A stretch of DNA of 22,216 bases from Chloroflexota bacterium (GCA_024648655.1 JAGGDZ010000312.1:1-22216); one strand, 5' to 3'. Counted from the first letter of the stretch, positions 7,150 to 15,451 are shown. Made by a program: numbers and translations. Notes: generated by a model not told the origin, from the sequence alone.

Positions 7150-8340
7150 ATGACAATGTCTGAAAGAATCATCTACATGGATCATTCGGCGACTACCCCC
7201 GTTCGTTCTGAAGTGCTGAGTGCTATGTTGCCGTACTTCACATCCGGCTTTGGCAATCCTTCCAGTATCTACACCATCGGACAGGAAGCGCGAAAGGCTG
7301 TGGACGATGCCCGCGAGCGCATAGCCCGCATCCTCGGCGCGCGAATGGGCGAGATAGTCTTCACCAGTGGGGGCACGGAGTCTGACAACGCTGCTCTGAA
7401 GGGCGTAGCTTTCGCCCTCCGCGCACTTGGGAAGCATATCATCACAACCGCTATCGAGCACCACGCCGTTCTGCACACCTGTTACCAGCTTGAGCAGTTC
7501 GGCTTCGACATAACCTACCTACCGGTCGATGAGTACGGACTTGTCAACCCTCAGGATGTAGTTGATGCCATTAAGGACGAGACAATCCTGGTCAGTGTGA
7601 TGATGGCGAACAACGAAATCGGCACCATCCAGCCAATCAAGGAAATAAGCCGCCTGGTCAAGGCAGAAGCTGACCGACGGAATCGCACCGTAATCATGCA
7701 CACAGACGCCGTGCAGGCCGCAGGATTCCTCGACATCAATGTCCGCGCTCTTGGCGTTGACCTGCTCAGCCTGTCTGCTCACAAAATTTACGGACCCAAG
7801 GGCGTTGGCTTGCTCTATGTCAAACGTGGCACACCTTTCGAAGAGCAGAACGCCGGTGGCGGGCAGGAACGCCAGCGGAGGTCCGGCACTGAGAACGTAC
7901 CCGGCATAGTCGGATTTGGCGAGGCGTTGTATCTCGCCGTCAGCGAGCGTGAGGAAACATCCGCTCACTGCCTGCGACTCCGCGAAAGGCTTACGCAGGG
8001 CATTTTCGAGACTATCGACGCCGTGCGGCTCAACGGACATACGGAACATCGCCTACCCAATAATGTGAACATTTCTATCAAAGGAGTTGAAGGTGAACCT
8101 GTTCTGCTCGGCTTGGACTTCGCCGGCGTCTGCGCCTCAAGCGGCAGCGCTTGCTCATCCGCCTCGCTTGAACCTTCTCATGTACTTCTGGCAATCGGAC
8201 TCACGGCAGAAGAGGCGCAAAGCAGCCTCCGTATCACACTCGGGCGGGACAACACCGAAGAAGATGTAGATTACTTGCTCTCCGTCCTTCCCGACCTGAT
8301 AGGCAAGCTCAGGCTGATGCCCTCGCTTTCCGCAGTCTGA
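7150..8340 (+). CDS. nifS: cysteine desulfurase (NifS/IscS group I)
   Basis: A 396-residue PLP enzyme that takes sulfur from cysteine as a protein persulfide for Fe-S clusters and other thio-cofactors. The N-terminal YMDHSATTPVR, the PLP-stacking His104 (AIEHHAV), the Schiff-base Lys212 (SLSAHKIYGPKG) and the catalytic Cys335 in the flexible loop SSGSACSSASLEPSHVL are all present. The ATG at 7150 is preferred over a TTG 30 nt upstream because GGGGGAAG lies just before it. No iscU or nifU follows. NifS-type enzymes can also act on selenocysteine; with selC about 800 bp downstream, a role in selenium supply is possible but unproven. Confidence 0.93.
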   Translation: MTMSERIIYMDHSATTPVRSEVLSAMLPYFTSGFGNPSSIYTIGQEARKAVDDARERIARILGARMGEIVFTSGGTESDNAALKGVAFALRALGKHIITTAIEHHAVLHTCYQLEQFGFDITYLPVDEYGLVNPQDVVDAIKDETILVSVMMANNEIGTIQPIKEISRLVKAEADRRNRTVIMHTDAVQAAGFLDINVRALGVDLLSLSAHKIYGPKGVGLLYVKRGTPFEEQNAGGGQERQRRSGTENVPGIVGFGEALYLAVSEREETSAHCLRLRERLTQGIFETIDAVRLNGHTEHRLPNNVNISIKGVEGEPVLLGLDFAGVCASSGSACSSASLEPSHVLLAIGLTAEEAQSSLRITLGRDNTEEDVDYLLSVLPDLIGKLRLMPSLSAV

Positions 8341-8362
8341 CGGATCGACGGCTCACTATTAA

Positions 8363-8396
8363 CTGATAAGCACACAACCCTGATAAGCACACAACC
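8363..8396. repeat. perfect 17-bp tandem duplication
   Basis: CTGATAAGCACACAACC occurs twice, head to tail (8363-8379 and 8380-8396), in the spacer between the cysteine desulfurase and lipoprotein genes. It is one of four such short tandem duplications in spacers of this window. Confidence 0.9.
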
Positions 8397-8414
8397 GTTA
8401 GGAACCACACAGCA

Positions 8415-9002
8415 GTGAATACGAGAAACTTAAATCGACACGCCAACAAACTTGCCGAAATATCGGGCTGCTTGACGCCGCTAACGCTGCTTCTGCTGCT
8501 GGTGTCTTCTCTGACTCTAGTATCCTGCGGTTCCGACGAACCGGAAAAGGTCTCCTCGAGGGGCAGGAGCCTTGAAGTCCACACCACGCCCCCACTCATC
8601 GTGGAGAAAGTAGCCTTCAAGGACGTATCCGGCCAGCACCGCGTCATTAGACCAAGGGCATCCAACCGTCAGCTAGTGCTTCTTGACGTAACACTCGTCA
8701 ACCGTACAAGCCTCATTACACCCCTGCTCATTGACGAAGAAGCGGCGCAAATCGGTGACAGACGCGGCGAGCGCATTGATGCTATCGACCCGTTCGAGGC
8801 ATCCAGGCTCGTGGATAGCGCAGATCCTGACGAAGACTTGTACACGCCATTCTTGTGGGGGCAGATTGAGCTCGACAAAGAGTTCCAAGTTCAAGGCTGG
8901 ATGGTATTCGATGTGCCAAAAGGCCTGATTCTCGGTAGCCTTTGGTGGGAGGAAGTGGACACCATTATCACCGACTTCGTTGACTATCGACGTCGCAGAT
9001 AG
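8415..9002 (+). CDS. small lipoprotein with a DUF4352-like domain
   Basis: A 195-residue predicted lipoprotein. A basic N-terminus and a leucine-rich hydrophobic stretch end in a lipobox (LVSCG, Cys at about residue 38), so the mature protein should be anchored to the outer face of the membrane. The body contains a beta-sandwich-like pattern (RQLVLLDVTLVNRTS ... FQVQGWMVFDVPKGLILGSL) resembling DUF4352 proteins, where a conserved strand precedes a 'F-V-P' phrase. The start is read as GTG at 8415, with AGGAA about 10 nt upstream. Molecular function is unknown for this family. It stands between the desulfurase and selC with spacers on both sides, so it may be transcribed alone. Confidence 0.65.
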   Translation: MNTRNLNRHANKLAEISGCLTPLTLLLLLVSSLTLVSCGSDEPEKVSSRGRSLEVHTTPPLIVEKVAFKDVSGQHRVIRPRASNRQLVLLDVTLVNRTSLITPLLIDEEAAQIGDRRGERIDAIDPFEASRLVDSADPDEDLYTPFLWGQIELDKEFQVQGWMVFDVPKGLILGSLWWEEVDTIITDFVDYRRRR

Positions 9003-9030
9003 TGCCGTGCCAGCTAATCGCCATTTCAAA

Positions 9031-9060
9031 CGTAGCCACGCCTGTCGTAGCCACGCCTGT
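9031..9060. repeat. perfect 15-bp tandem duplication
   Basis: CGTAGCCACGCCTGT occurs twice, head to tail (9031-9045 and 9046-9060), just after the lipoprotein gene and upstream of selC. Confidence 0.9.
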
Positions 9061-9164
9061 CATGTATAGTGGATGTTTCAAAGGCAGCAGTTGAAATTCT
9101 CCTGCTTACGCCGTCCAGTTTCTGTTAAAATAAGACTCTGAATCACTCATTCGCCCACTAGCGC

Positions 9165-9262
9165 GGGAGCGGATGTGCTCCGGTGGGTTCCACGGACTTC
9201 AAATCCGATGGTCCCGGCCCTTCGGTCGGGACGGTGGGTTCGACTCCCTCTCGCTCCCGCCA
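9165..9262 (+). tRNA. selC: tRNA-Sec (UCA anticodon)
   Basis: This is a selenocysteine tRNA, encoded with its 3' CCA (98 nt including CCA). The 8-bp acceptor stem GGGAGCGG / TCGCTCCC (one G-U pair) is followed by discriminator G and CCA. The anticodon loop CTTCAAA carries TCA at 9199-9201, and the TTCAAATCC run around it matches Escherichia coli selC. The long variable arm is GTCCCGGCC-CTTC-GGTCGGGAC, a 9-bp stem with one G-U pair. The TTCGACT T-loop is present. The T-stem (GTGGG / CCCTC) has one U-U mismatch. The tRNA decodes UGA with SelB and a SECIS hairpin, and its presence supports reading the TGA in the UGSC gene at 16072-16074 as selenocysteine. A weak -10-like TAAAAT lies at 9126-9131. 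Confidence 0.95.
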
Positions 9263-9581
9263 CTCCTCCCCAGAATTGCCGATTCACCATATTGCCTCGG
9301 CCTGCTCACCTCTGCATGGAGCTGCTAATCATCAATTTGTGCGCTCCTGTCAATTCGACTCTTTCACATTACCGCCGTCCACAATGTCATCCCGAAGCAC
9401 AATCCTCTTCTAGTCGAGCATGATTTTCGTCAATTCCGTTGAAATGACTTGACAGTTTCGTCCCAATCGGTATTATTGCTTGCATAACTTGAAGTCTCAT
9501 ATTATTGGGAGCTGCCACAGTGCAGTAAATTTCTCGGAGAGACTTGAAATTCAACAAGGCAACTAGCCTGAAGGAGGGATA
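9263..9581. other. 319-bp spacer between selC and the binding-protein gene
   Basis: No gene is supported here; the open frames running through it overlap selC and have no ribosome binding site. The right half contains the promoter at 9449-9476 and a roughly 100-nt leader. In that leader AAGTCTC (9492-9498) can pair with GAGACTT (9539-9545), so part of it may fold before the AAGGAGGG at 9571-9578. No clear terminator follows the tRNA. Confidence 0.55.
9449..9476 (+). promoter_or_regulatory. sigma-70-type promoter of the peptide-type importer operon
   Basis: A perfect TTGACA (9449-9454) and TATTAT (9471-9476, 5 of 6) are separated by 16 bp. Transcription would start near 9483, leaving a leader of about 100 nt before the binding-protein start codon. 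Confidence 0.7.
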
Positions 9582-11618
9582 ATGGGTAGATTACCTATTA
9601 TGAGAAACAAATGGAGGCGCTTAGGCCTCTTATCAGTCGCGGCACTGGCGCTTTTCGCCGTGTTCGCGTGTGGTGGCGCTGACGAGGCTACCCCTGTCAC
9701 ACCAGCACAGCAGCAGCCTGCGGCAACCACCGCGCCGGCAGCTGCAGTGCCCACCGCGGCGCCCGCGCCCACCATCGCGCCCGCGCCTGCTATGGCTGGC
9801 GAGGTCACAATTACCATGGCAATCCCGGAAGTCTCCGAGCAGTTCGGCGACTTTGAAGTGCAGACCTACGGCGGAAGCCCCGGCGAGATTCAGATGGGCT
9901 TCTTCGACCAGCTCCTCGTTCACGACGGCGAGGATCCACTGGCACCATTCGTGGCTGAAAAGTGGACGATCAACGATGCGGGCGACCTGCTGACGCTCAA
10001 CATTCGCGAGGGCATCAAGTTCCAGACACCGGATGCCTTTGCGGGCGAAGACTTCGGCGATTTGACTGCCCACGACGTGGCGTGGAACATGAACCGGCAG
10101 AACGCCGTCGTCAACCCCAGCCTTGGCGCTGCGATTGGCGCCCAGCTTGGCGCAACCTTCGGTGAAGCCATCGCTGTTGACGACTACACCGTCGAAGCCC
10201 CGATGGTAACGGACATCTTCTGGGGCATTCCGATCAGCGAATTCGATATCAACGACACCACCGTCCGACTCGACAGCAAGGACGCCTATGAGCGAATGGG
10301 AGCGGACGCAGTGCAGTTCGTCCCCGTCGGCTCCGGCCCCTTCACCATCGGCGAGTGGAAGCCCAATGACCGCGGTGAAGTTCACGCAGTCGCTGAGCAC
10401 TGGACTGAGACCGCTCACATCGGCAAGTTTGTTGTCAGGCAGATGCCTGAGATCACCTCCCGAATGGCAGCGATGGAAACCGGCGAAATCGACCTCGCCG
10501 CCATTGACTTCGCCAGGCTCACTGAGCTGGAAGAGAAGGGCTTGAAGTTCATTCCGACCATGTCGGACAAGGACACCATGACCCTCAGCGTCATCTGGCC
10601 CGGCAACCTCTGGACAGACAAAAATGCGAAGACTGAAGAGGCTCTCGAGCCCTGGATGTCTCCCGTGTACGAAGAGGACCTCCCGCACCTAGGCAACCCT
10701 TGGTGCGACCTCGGCAAAGCCTGCCAGTATGAAGACACCAACAACCCGCCCGGTATGAGCGACATGGAACAAGCTCGCCTGGTTCGCTGGGCGCTCTCGA
10801 TGGCAATTGACCGTCAGGGTATTGTTGACGTGCTTCAGGCTGGCCTGGGCACCCCCATCTACCTCGAGTTGATGGGACCCAAGTTCCCCGGCTGGCGCCC
10901 TGAGCGCACTGTAACGCAGGCGATGGTCAACTCCGCGCACGAAAAATATGACAGTGATCTGCTGGGCAGCGGCACGGACTGGCCTGAGTACAATGTACCT
11001 GCCGCCGAAGCCGACTACGAATGGCCCTGGGAGATTCCTACCGACTACACAGAGGCTGAGCGCCTTCTGGACCTCGCCGGCTTCCCGAGGCAGGCTGATG
11101 GAACCCGCTTCGAGATCAGTCTGAACAAGTATCGCTGCGAGACCGGCGACGTCTGCCTCGAGCAGGCCGACGCAGTAGCCGCAGGCTGGGAAGACATAGG
11201 CGTGAGCACCAAACTCCTCACCGAAGAGTACGGCGCAGTCGTGGTGCCGCGTATGCGCGACCGCACGCAGCCTTGGCCCGTTGTGAAGAATTGCAGCGTC
11301 GAGACCGCTAACTACCCGTTCGACTGGCCTCCGCCTCCTGCGGACAGTTCCTTCAGCCGCCCGGCTTGGGGCTGCTCCTTCGAGAGCCGCTTCCTAGACT
11401 ACATGTACGTCGGCATTAACGGTGAGAGGGACAAGCAGGCACGCGAAGACCTCCACCTCGACATGGTTGACTACTACTACTACTGGCAGCTCTACAGCGG
11501 TATGGTTCAGCCGCCGCGCGGAGTCGCCGGCAACCCCGAAACGGTGGAATCATGGGGCTCGCGCTCCACAGCCGCCGGATTCTGGGGCAGGCCGCAGCAC
11601 ATCGTGCCCGCCAAGTAG
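9582..11618 (+). CDS. peptide/nickel-type ABC importer substrate-binding lipoprotein (SBP family 5)
   Basis: A 678-residue extracytoplasmic solute-binding protein. A signal sequence ends in a lipobox (VFAC, Cys30). An Ala/Pro/Thr/Gln-rich linker (about residues 33-70) follows, then a SBP_bac_5 domain with recognisable pieces such as PFVAEKWTINDAGDLLTLNI, LTAHDVAWNMNR and GSGPFTIGEW. The family binds di- or oligopeptides, nickel, sugars or other small molecules; the substrate cannot be named from sequence. It is longer than many DppA proteins and has an aromatic- and acid-rich C-terminal third. The first ATG (9582) fits AAGGAGGG placed a few bases before it. A terminator-like hairpin separates it from the permeases. 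Confidence 0.92.
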   Translation: MGRLPIMRNKWRRLGLLSVAALALFAVFACGGADEATPVTPAQQQPAATTAPAAAVPTAAPAPTIAPAPAMAGEVTITMAIPEVSEQFGDFEVQTYGGSPGEIQMGFFDQLLVHDGEDPLAPFVAEKWTINDAGDLLTLNIREGIKFQTPDAFAGEDFGDLTAHDVAWNMNRQNAVVNPSLGAAIGAQLGATFGEAIAVDDYTVEAPMVTDIFWGIPISEFDINDTTVRLDSKDAYERMGADAVQFVPVGSGPFTIGEWKPNDRGEVHAVAEHWTETAHIGKFVVRQMPEITSRMAAMETGEIDLAAIDFARLTELEEKGLKFIPTMSDKDTMTLSVIWPGNLWTDKNAKTEEALEPWMSPVYEEDLPHLGNPWCDLGKACQYEDTNNPPGMSDMEQARLVRWALSMAIDRQGIVDVLQAGLGTPIYLELMGPKFPGWRPERTVTQAMVNSAHEKYDSDLLGSGTDWPEYNVPAAEADYEWPWEIPTDYTEAERLLDLAGFPRQADGTRFEISLNKYRCETGDVCLEQADAVAAGWEDIGVSTKLLTEEYGAVVVPRMRDRTQPWPVVKNCSVETANYPFDWPPPPADSSFSRPAWGCSFESRFLDYMYVGINGERDKQAREDLHLDMVDYYYYWQLYSGMVQPPRGVAGNPETVESWGSRSTAAGFWGRPQHIVPAK

Positions 11619-11634
11619 GATAAAATCCTAAGAC

Positions 11635-11665
11635 AAGGGGAGAGGGAATCAAATCCTCTCCCCTT
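11635..11665 (+). terminator. hairpin terminator or attenuator after the binding-protein gene
   Basis: GGGGAGAGG (11637-11645) pairs perfectly with CCTCTCCCC (11655-11663) around a 9-nt loop, and AA/TT pairs extend the stem to 11 bp; TTTCGCTCATTT follows. Such a partial terminator between binding-protein and permease genes usually lets the binding protein be made in excess. Confidence 0.65.
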
Positions 11666-11881
11666 TCGCTCATTTATACTCAAGAATATGGAAGTCACAC
11701 TGGCTCCAAGCGCTCGATATTCGATTGCCATTCCGAGGGAGCGAACTCGCGCGAAAGTCCCATGTTAGAAGACTATCGTTCGACCTTCACTCTTTCGGAA
11801 TGCCAACTGAAACAGTCGTCCTGCGGACGTAAGAAATAAACTGCAAACTAGGCTTCACCGCCTACGAGGTCCATATCGTCT

Positions 11882-12859
11882 ATGGTAAAGTTCTTAGCAA
11901 GAAGATTGCTCTCGATATTCATATCGTTGATTGGGGCGACAATCTTCATCTTTATCCTCACACGGCTTGGTCCGGACCCGCTTACACTCTATATCGGTGA
12001 CGCGCAGGTTGAGCTTTCCCCTGAGCAGATCCAACTCATCAAAGAAGAACTAGGACTGGACAAGAATCTGCCCATGCAGTACCTGACGTGGGTTTGGAAT
12101 CTCATCCAATTCGATTTAGGTCAGTCCATCGGCACCCTTAGGCCCGTCAGCGAGATAATACGCATCCACATAGCGGTAACCTTGATTCTTGCCGCCGGCG
12201 CTTGGATATTTGCTACTGCTGTTGGCATCAGCATCGGCATCCTTGCGGCAGTCAAACGGGCGACTTTCTGGGACTATGTGGGGCGTACCTTCGCCCTGAT
12301 GGGGCAGGCTACACCGCAGTTCTGGTCCGGTGTGCTCGCTATCTTCTTCTTTGCAGTTCTCTTGAGAGAGTGGTTCGGCTTTGATTTCTTCCCCACAGGA
12401 GGAATAGGGGAGTACGATGGTTTCCCCCTGCACTGGGGCAACGCCAAGTATTACATCCTGCCTTGTATCGTCTTGGGCTGGCCCGCCTCGGCAAGCATAA
12501 TGCGCCTGACGCGCTCTTCTATGCTCGAAATACTCGACTCCGAGTTCATAAAGCTCGCCCGTGCCAAAGGGGTCAACCCGGTAACCGTTATCTGGAAGCA
12601 TGGTTTGCGCAACGCGGTCATCCCGCCTCTGACATCTGCCTTGGTCCTGCTGGCCGACTATCTTAACGGCGCCCTTGTGGTTGAGATTATCTTCTCACTG
12701 CCCGGCATCGGCACTGTCGCACTCAATCAGGCTGTTTACGATAACGACTGGCCCCTGCTAGCGGGCACGGTCTTCGTCTTTCTTGGCATCTACGTCACTT
12801 TTGCATTCTTGGCGGACGTACTATACGCGCTTATAGATCCTCGGATACGGTACGAGTAG
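11882..12859 (+). CDS. DppB-like ABC importer permease
   Basis: A 325-residue inner-membrane permease of the dipeptide/oligopeptide/nickel class. The N-terminus (ARRLLSIFISLIGATIFIFI, then LGLDKNLPMQYLTWVWN) is typical of DppB/OppB. The cytoplasmic EAA loop, which docks the ATPase, is EFIKLARAKGVNPVTVIWKHGLRNAVIP. About six membrane helices are visible. The C-terminal DVLYALIDPRIRYE is the usual family ending. It starts with ATG at 11882 after a GAGG-like site, and its stop lies 2 nt before the next permease, so the two are co-translated. The 263-nt spacer upstream holds the hairpin at 11635-11665 and nothing else I can support. Confidence 0.93.
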   Translation: MVKFLARRLLSIFISLIGATIFIFILTRLGPDPLTLYIGDAQVELSPEQIQLIKEELGLDKNLPMQYLTWVWNLIQFDLGQSIGTLRPVSEIIRIHIAVTLILAAGAWIFATAVGISIGILAAVKRATFWDYVGRTFALMGQATPQFWSGVLAIFFFAVLLREWFGFDFFPTGGIGEYDGFPLHWGNAKYYILPCIVLGWPASASIMRLTRSSMLEILDSEFIKLARAKGVNPVTVIWKHGLRNAVIPPLTSALVLLADYLNGALVVEIIFSLPGIGTVALNQAVYDNDWPLLAGTVFVFLGIYVTFAFLADVLYALIDPRIRYE

Positions 12860-12861
12860 CT

Positions 12862-13884
12862 ATGCAGTCCAACTTTACAATCACCGAACTGGAACGCGAT
12901 CTGCTGGGCATGCGGGAGTATCCTCCTGTATTGCAGCAGCTCAATATCACGTGGCGCTTCATTAGACGCTGGCCGGTCATCCCCCTGATCATTCTTTCCA
13001 TCCTTGTTCTATGCGGCATATTCGCCCCGGCACTTGCCACGCACGGCGAAGCCGCCGGCGGAATTCGCGATAGGCACTATCCGCCCGTATGGATGCAGGA
13101 CGACAGATACGATAAGCTCAGGGAAGATGGAATTAGTCCTGCAAGTTGCCTCTGGGGAGCCGTATCGGGCGATCCTGAAACGGCGAGTCGTGCGGATGTC
13201 TGCAGATTTCATATATTTGGCACAGATCACTCCGGGCGCGACGTATATACACGCATGCTGCACGGCGCGCGTATTTCGCTGTGGGTGGCGGCAATCGCCC
13301 TCGTATTCGGCTTCGTGGTCGGAACCACTATGGGCGTAGTAGGTGGTTACGCGGGCGGATGGATAGACGAAATCATTACCCGCGCTGTTGATATTTGGCA
13401 GGCGCTGCCGTTCCTGATGGTCGCGCTTGTCTGCGTGCTCATATTCGGACAGAGCACTGTGCTCTTGCTCGCTCTGATGGCTGCCCTTTCGTGGGTTCCG
13501 TTTGTCAGGGTCATACGCGGTCAGACACTGACAATAAAGAACGAGGCTTACGTCGAACTAGCTCGAGTCGCCGGATGCTCTACCGCCCGCATACTGATTA
13601 GGCACATCGTGCCCGGCGTCATCAACACCGCAGTCGTCATCGCCACTCTGATTGTCGGTTCGCTTATTCTGGCGGAAGCCGCGCTCAGCTTCCTGGGCGC
13701 CGGCGTTCCCGCTCCCGACGCCACTTGGGGCAGTATGGTCTCCGAAGGTAGAGGCTACATCAGCACCGCATGGTGGCCCACGGTTCTGCCCGGACTTGCG
13801 ATCTTCATGGTCGTGCTGTCGCTTAATTTTACCGGCGACTGGCTGCGCGACCGCCTGGATCCGAGGCTCCAGCAAATCGGCTAA
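12862..13884 (+). CDS. DppC-like ABC importer permease
   Basis: A 340-residue partner permease of the DppC/OppC type. After the first helix (about residues 37-55) comes a long extracytoplasmic insert (ATHGEAAGG to about residue 115), then the conserved FGTDHSGRDVYTRMLHGARI segment and the remaining membrane helices. The EAA loop is AYVELARVAGCSTARILIRHIVPGVINT. The protein ends in DWLRDRLDPRLQQIG, as in DppC proteins. The insert between TM1 and FGTD contains two Cys (SCLWG and VCRFH), which could form a disulfide outside the cytoplasm. No ATPase genes (dppD/dppF) follow; they must be elsewhere or shared with another importer. Confidence 0.93.
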   Translation: MQSNFTITELERDLLGMREYPPVLQQLNITWRFIRRWPVIPLIILSILVLCGIFAPALATHGEAAGGIRDRHYPPVWMQDDRYDKLREDGISPASCLWGAVSGDPETASRADVCRFHIFGTDHSGRDVYTRMLHGARISLWVAAIALVFGFVVGTTMGVVGGYAGGWIDEIITRAVDIWQALPFLMVALVCVLIFGQSTVLLLALMAALSWVPFVRVIRGQTLTIKNEAYVELARVAGCSTARILIRHIVPGVINTAVVIATLIVGSLILAEAALSFLGAGVPAPDATWGSMVSEGRGYISTAWWPTVLPGLAIFMVVLSLNFTGDWLRDRLDPRLQQIG

Positions 13885-13905
13885 TCCTCTCCTCTGCACA
13901 AAAGC

Positions 13906-13931
13906 CCCTTCCTCTCCGATTTGAGGAAGGG
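13906..13931. terminator. hairpin after the importer permease genes
   Basis: CCCTTCCTC and GAGGAAGGG form a perfect 9-bp stem with an 8-nt loop, 22 nt after the DppC-like stop codon. The following bases (TTGAGATAGG) are not a T-tract, so it is either an inefficient terminator or a dispersed intergenic dyad. Confidence 0.45.
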
Positions 13932-13954
13932 TTGAGATAGGGGTGTAAATTGGA

Positions 13955-14422
13955 TTGCCTTACCAGATGCTAACGATAGAGTCCGCCGTATGGATTATTG
14001 CGCGCATCTGCTTGGGCATATTCCTTCCGGTCGTTCTTTTGGGTGTCACTTGGGTACTGTCAAGGCTTTTTCTGCAATACCTCACGCTCGAAGCGTCAAC
14101 CATCTACATAACCCAAGCGCTAATCGTGGGTATTCCCGCCGGAATTGGCGCTGTTGTTGCTTGGTGGAACATAGAAGCCCCTGCGACGCTGAAAGTGATT
14201 ACAGCCTTAATCGTCCCTCCCGCAACTGCCCTCTGTGCCTGGCTCACTGTCGAGATTCGCGGCGTCTATACTTACTACGGCTTGCTCGGAGGATCGCACC
14301 GCGTCCCCGTCATAGACATTGGGGACCTCCTCAGCACGATTATCATCGCCCCTCTTATCACTGCCAACATACTTGCCGCAGTCCCATACCTTTATCGGCT
14401 CGCCTGCCACCGTGAGACCTAA
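13955..14422 (+). CDS. hypothetical four-helix membrane protein
   Basis: A 155-residue hydrophobic protein with about four membrane segments (roughly residues 13-35, 49-69, 79-98 and 122-146) separated by short loops. No motif lets me name a family. The upstream TTG at 13955 is used here; ATG at 13967 (151 residues) is an equally possible start, and neither has a strong ribosome binding site, although AGGGG lies about 12 nt before the TTG. It follows the importer permeases on the same strand, beyond a hairpin, so any link with transport is only positional. Confidence 0.6.
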   Translation: MPYQMLTIESAVWIIARICLGIFLPVVLLGVTWVLSRLFLQYLTLEASTIYITQALIVGIPAGIGAVVAWWNIEAPATLKVITALIVPPATALCAWLTVEIRGVYTYYGLLGGSHRVPVIDIGDLLSTIIIAPLITANILAAVPYLYRLACHRET

Positions 14423-14434
14423 CGTCCTACCATC

Positions 14435-14456
14435 CAACATTCATGCAACATTCATG
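14435..14456. repeat. perfect 11-bp tandem duplication
   Basis: CAACATTCATG occurs twice, head to tail (14435-14445 and 14446-14456), in the spacer between two convergent genes. Confidence 0.85.
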
Positions 14457-14479
14457 CTTACTGATGTTAGTTTCTTCGT

Positions 14480-15280
14480 TCAACTGCCCATTACGCCGGG
14501 ACTTCCATGCCTCGTCACCCAATTTTCACCTGCTCCATCCTCCGGCTCATACCCCAGCACTTGTCGTGTAGTCTCGATGTCCCAGATGCTCAGCGAGTTG
14601 CTTGATTCCCCATTCACAACAGCAAATCCGACTGAAGAAGGTGCGTCAATGCTCTTTTGAATCAGCTGCGCCGCGTCCCGATGGCTGAGCCACAGCGACA
14701 GCGCGGTGGGCGAAAATGTGGGGTCGTCCGGCGTCATCACCCACCCAATGCGCAGGCAGATCACCGAGATGCCGTATTCGTCGTGAAAGTAGCTCCCCAG
14801 CGATTCCCCGAATGCCTTGCTCACCCCATAGTAACTGTCCGGACGCAGTAAGTCAGTCGTCAGCGGCGCAAATGGACGGCGCACTTCATCCAGCCTGCCG
14901 TCATAGATAGCCTTATACGGGTCTTGACGAAGAGGGTAGTTGCCGACCGCATGATTGCTGCTCGCAAATACGACGCGCCTGACGCCCGACAGTCTTGCCG
15001 CTTCGTACACGTTACGCGTTCCCACGATGTTGCTGCTCAAAACGGATTCCCACGAAGCCTGCGGACTCGGGTCGGCCCCTAAGTGTACTACCGCGTCAAT
15101 CCCTTTGAACGCAGGCAAAATATCGTTTAGATTAGCAATATCCGAGACCGTTGTCGGCACGTCTTCCACATCGACCTGATCGATGCCGCTCAATTCATAT
15201 CTCTCACCCAACTCTCGTCGGATGATCCCCCCGATCTGTCCCGCAATCCCGGTTATGAGCACTCGTTTCTTCTCAGCCAT
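14480..15280 (-). CDS. NAD-dependent epimerase/dehydratase family protein, uronate-dehydrogenase-like
   Basis: A 266-residue extended short-chain dehydrogenase. The NAD-binding motif is TGIAGQIGG (about residues 10-18). The catalytic pair is Tyr151 and Lys155 in YYGVSKA, with Ser107/Ser108 in VVFASSNHAVGNYP. The phrases SNIVGTRNVYEAAR, VVFASSNHAVG and DSYYGVSKAFGE closely match bacterial uronate dehydrogenases, which oxidise glucuronate or galacturonate to aldaric acid lactones; that substrate is an inference. Compared with the known enzymes there is an insertion after NYPLRQD. ATG at 15280 is chosen over an upstream in-frame start (15340), because the Rossmann motif begins 6 residues after it and GGGGAAT lies upstream. 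It is divergent from the ABM gene. Confidence 0.82.
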   Translation of the reverse strand: MAEKKRVLITGIAGQIGGIIRRELGERYELSGIDQVDVEDVPTTVSDIANLNDILPAFKGIDAVVHLGADPSPQASWESVLSSNIVGTRNVYEAARLSGVRRVVFASSNHAVGNYPLRQDPYKAIYDGRLDEVRRPFAPLTTDLLRPDSYYGVSKAFGESLGSYFHDEYGISVICLRIGWVMTPDDPTFSPTALSLWLSHRDAAQLIQKSIDAPSSVGFAVVNGESSNSLSIWDIETTRQVLGYEPEDGAGENWVTRHGSPGVMGS

Positions 15281-15384
15281 TCTATTCCCCAATCCTATTC
15301 GGCAATGCGACTTTGGTTTGTTCTGAGCGAGCTGAAGCATGTGTGTCTGGCAGTCAGGCTTGGGTAGATGATAGACTATACGCC

Positions 15385-15413
15385 GCCTGAGTTAAGCACG
15401 ACGGAACTCAGGC
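15385..15413. promoter_or_regulatory. 9-bp inverted repeat in the leader of the ABM gene
   Basis: GCCTGAGTT (15385-15393) and AACTCAGGC (15405-15413) are perfectly complementary around 11 bp. The repeat lies 39 nt upstream of the preferred ATG at 15452. It could be an operator between the two divergent genes or an RNA hairpin in the leader. If translation began at 15368 instead, it would be inside the coding region. Confidence 0.45.
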
Positions 15414-15451
15414 AATTTCAGGACTATTTCAGGCTAAGGAAAGGAACGACA

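Noticed and set aside
9175..9423. Two overlapping short frames across selC
   Set aside because: They run through the tRNA-Sec gene and lack ribosome binding sites; the tRNA structure explains the sequence.
9633..10688. 351-codon open frame on the minus strand
   Set aside because: It lies fully inside the binding-protein gene on the opposite strand, has no family resemblance, and follows from the codon bias of the real gene.
11688..11768. 26-codon ORF in the spacer before the DppB-like gene
   Set aside because: It has no ribosome binding site and nothing distinguishes it from chance.
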